Source: Candidatus Blautia stercorigallinarum
Lineage (GTDB): Bacteria; Bacillota; Clostridia; Lachnospirales; Lachnospiraceae
Length of the DNA: 53,110 bases
Reading direction: 5' to 3'
Assembly: GCA_019112785.1 (NCBI GenBank)
Contig: DXIQ01000031.1
Location: 1-53,110, forward strand
Positions 52,643-53,110 of this stretch are shown in pieces. Numbering within the stretch: the stretch's first letter is position 1; every line of letters begins with the position of its first letter. The notes beneath the pieces are model-generated. The model was not told where the DNA came from. It did not search any database and was given only the letters and a program-made list of their open reading frames with translations. Made by a program: the position numbers and the translations under genes.

Positions 52643-52674
52643 GAGAGACCTGCAAATTCCTCTGCAGGTCTCTC
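52643..52674 (+). terminator. Hairpin between DUF4143 and recombinase genes
   Basis: GAGAGACCTGCA (52643-52654) pairs with TGCAGGTCTCTC (52663-52674), perfect 12 bp, loop of 8. A TTGTTTTTT run follows 11 bp later on the plus strand. Likely ends transcripts in this gap; direction uncertain. Confidence 0.5.
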
Positions 52675-52714
52675 CCCAAACCTTGTTTTTTACTTTTGAC
52701 ACATCTCCCAAAAG

Positions 52715-53110
52715 TCAAACATGTTTTGACATATTTTCATACTGCCCTACCATACGGTAAAAAGTACTGCTGGATAAATGGAGCTGTCCCATTGCCTCTA
52801 CCGCTGTTATCTCCTTCCGCTTCCACTGGCAGTATACTATCTCAAAATCATCTGGTATCTGAACCGCTGGCCTTCCGAATTTCTTACCTTTCTTCTGTGC
52901 TGCTTCAATGCCTTCTCTCTGCCGTTTCTTAATGGTAAGACGTTCCTGCTCTGCAATACTGGCGAGGACTTCTATAATGATATTCTGTATCATCTCCAGG
53001 ATCCACTGCTGGCCCTCTGGTACTTCGATCATGGAAGTAGGAAGGTCTAATATCTGCAGTCTTACTTTCTTCTCCTTGAACCACTCCAACTCTTTTTTAA
53101 TGTCCGCTTT
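52715..53110 (-). CDS. Serine recombinase (resolvase/invertase type), C-terminal part, 5' end outside window
   Basis: 131 visible codons, open to the window edge (no start seen; a TTG at 53089 is inside the frame). KADIKKELEWFKEKKVRLQILDLPTSM and IAEQERLTIKKRQREGIEAAQKKGKKFGRP are the second half of the catalytic domain and the hinge; SSSTFYRMVGQY is the helix-turn-helix. Small resolvase type, different from the large recombinase at 43.6-45.3 kb, so it likely belongs to a nested or neighbouring element. Confidence 0.9.
   Translation of the reverse strand, partial: KADIKKELEWFKEKKVRLQILDLPTSMIEVPEGQQWILEMIQNIIIEVLASIAEQERLTIKKRQREGIEAAQKKGKKFGRPAVQIPDDFEIVYCQWKRKEITAVEAMGQLHLSSSTFYRMVGQYENMSKHV

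Larger units (their letters stand above)
43631..53110. mobile_element. Serine-recombinase mobile element, one end (continues past the window)
   Basis: Left boundary set by the truncated host gene and recombinase overlap. Gene content (recombinase, HerA-like ATPase module, STAND NTPase, DUF4143 ATPase, second recombinase) and lower, more variable GC than the preceding core genes fit an integrative element or a nested pair of elements. The right end is not seen. Transfer genes were not recognised, so a self-transmissible type is unproven. Confidence 0.6.

Noticed and set aside
52675..52740. Three TTTTGACA-like words considered as an attachment or res site
   Set aside because: Short, AT-rich and not symmetric; not enough to call a recombination site.

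Overview
The window looks like chromosome from a Gram-positive anaerobe of the class Clostridia, most likely a gut member of the Lachnospiraceae. Support: the block dgt-dnaG-rpoD(sigA)-trmK-nif3-nucleoside kinase in one direction (29.2-36.4 kb), strong AGGAGG-type ribosome binding sites, many FtsX-type ABC transporters paired with two-component systems, an ECF sigma/DUF4179 pair, and Tn1549-like debris. Genus and species cannot be fixed from the sequence alone. Most genes are on the minus strand and closely spaced, often with 4-bp ATGA stop/start overlaps.

Layout. 0-6.6 kb: 5'-truncated view of an SRAP DNA-crosslink protein gene, larB-larC (nickel-pincer cofactor; larC lacks its C-terminal half), an AEC permease with an HD hydrolase, an ECF sigma/DUF4179 regulator pair with a readable ECF promoter, a structured intergenic stretch, and a GPP34-like protein. 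6.7-9.5 kb: a MarR regulator with a clear operator, a membrane protein fused to a cytidylate-kinase-like domain, and a D-Ala-D-Ala carboxypeptidase. 9.6-15.5 kb: a LytTR regulator/GHKL kinase pair converging on a MacB-type ABC exporter. 15.6-19.6 kb: a frameshifted S66 LD-carboxypeptidase, a P-loop kinase, a YfcE-type phosphoesterase and folC.

19.6-21.1 kb is a small AT-rich foreign patch: a DUF2089 regulator, two look-alike small membrane proteins, a GC-rich hairpin and a truncated Tn1549-type sigma factor, probably a scar of a conjugative element. 21.2-27.5 kb reads as one signalling-transport unit (response regulator, histidine kinase, a 52-residue membrane protein, permease, ATPase, permease). 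After a MATE exporter come the macromolecular-synthesis genes, endonuclease IV, a tRNA-Leu(AAG) with its own promoter and terminator, and an amidohydrolase/GH78 rhamnosidase/glycerol kinase run.

From about 43.6 kb to the window end lies one end of a mobile element. A large serine recombinase gene abuts and overlaps the 3' end of a gene that appears cut short (a SpoIID-like/cell-wall family in Lachnospiraceae). Inside the element are a small basic protein, a HerA/VirD4-like ATPase with two unrecognised partner proteins, a divergent 815-residue STAND-type NTPase of very low GC, a DUF4143 ATPase, and the C-terminal half of a second serine recombinase. The three-gene ATPase module and the STAND protein are the best candidates for an undescribed system (transfer, maintenance or defence); the sequence alone does not decide which.
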